From the NCBI GenBank assembly GCA_023265735.1, contig JAHFSN010000004.1:1-22580 (forward strand): 22,580 nucleotides of DNA. The letters are read 5' to 3'. Numbering within the stretch: the first letter of the stretch is position 1; each line of letters starts with the position of its first letter. The notes under the pieces were generated by a model. That model worked only from the letters and a program-made list of their open reading frames with translations. It searched no databases and was not told the origin of the DNA. Both the position numbers and the translations under genes were made by a program. This stretch comes from Spirochaetaceae bacterium. GTDB taxonomy: Bacteria > Spirochaetota > Spirochaetia > JABEVK01. This document shows positions 22,459-22,580 of this stretch, in pieces.

Positions 22459-22580
22459 TTACTGCTTAATATCGACATCCACACCGGCGGGCAGCTCCAA
22501 TTTCATCAGAGCGTCCATGACGGCGGGAGTAGGCTCGAGAATGTCAATCAACCGCTTATGGGTTCGCATTTCAAACTGCT
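22459..22580 (-). CDS. rpsJ: 30S ribosomal protein S10, C-terminal part
   Basis: Only the last 39 codons and the stop lie in the window. The reading QFEMRTHKRLIDILEPTPAV, continuing to a C-terminus VDVDIKQ, matches the end of S10, a head protein of the small subunit that also serves in antitermination with NusB. The start and the promoter of the cluster are to the right of the window. Its place directly before rplC is the standard S10 operon order. Confidence 0.95.
   Translation of the reverse strand, partial: QFEMRTHKRLIDILEPTPAVMDALMKLELPAGVDVDIKQ

Noticed and set aside
1..22580. Mobile elements, CRISPR arrays, tRNA or rRNA genes
   Set aside because: No transposase or integrase frame, no regularly spaced repeats, and no tRNA or rRNA sequence was recognised; nearly all of the window is coding.

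Overview
The window is a moderately GC-rich bacterial chromosome segment built around one long, leftward ribosomal protein cluster. Reading leftward from the right edge, it runs rpsJ (3' end only)-rplC-rplD-rplW-rplB-rpsS-rplV-rpsC-rplP-rpmC-rpsQ-rplN-rplX-rplE-rpsZ-rpsH-rplF-rplR-rpsE-rpmD-rplO-secY-rpmJ-rpsM-rpsK-rpoA-rplQ. This is the S10, spc and alpha operons fused into one unit with gaps of 0-16 nt or short overlaps. The one exception is a 91-nt structured gap between rpsK and rpoA. The usual adk/map/infA genes between secY and rpmJ are absent, and so is rpsD between rpsK and rpoA. A hairpin plus T-run just after rplQ looks like the terminator of the unit.

Left of the cluster, on the same strand, lies an 832-codon gene for a two-helix membrane protein. 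It has a Cache-like external region, a long acidic low-complexity linker and a GAF-like C-terminus. Next comes rny-ymdB-tlyA, a unit with its own sigma70-type promoter: RNase Y, a metallophosphoesterase and an rRNA 2'-O-methyltransferase. A small rightward island follows, holding an unrecognised 524-codon gene and the displaced rpsD, which has its own promoter and a structured leader. At the left edge is groEL on the minus strand, complete except for its stop codon, with no groES beside it and no CIRCE element visible.

The organism is most likely a spirochaete of fairly high GC content (moderate confidence). The reasons are rpsD outside the alpha operon, no adk/map/infA, groEL separate from groES, rny close downstream of rplQ (as I recall it from Borrelia), a 61-residue zinc-type S14, and an acidic Glu/Leu/Val-rich membrane protein of a kind I associate with treponemes. 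No 16S gene is present to settle this.

Functionally the segment covers ribosome assembly, protein export (SecY), transcription (RpoA), mRNA decay (RNase Y), rRNA methylation (TlyA) and protein folding (GroEL). The parts least explained by known families are the Cache/GAF membrane protein, the 524-residue protein, the hairpins before and after rpsD, the rpsK-rpoA gap, and the terminator that sits exactly where the ribosome binding site of the next gene should be. No mobile elements, CRISPR arrays, tRNAs or rRNAs were found.
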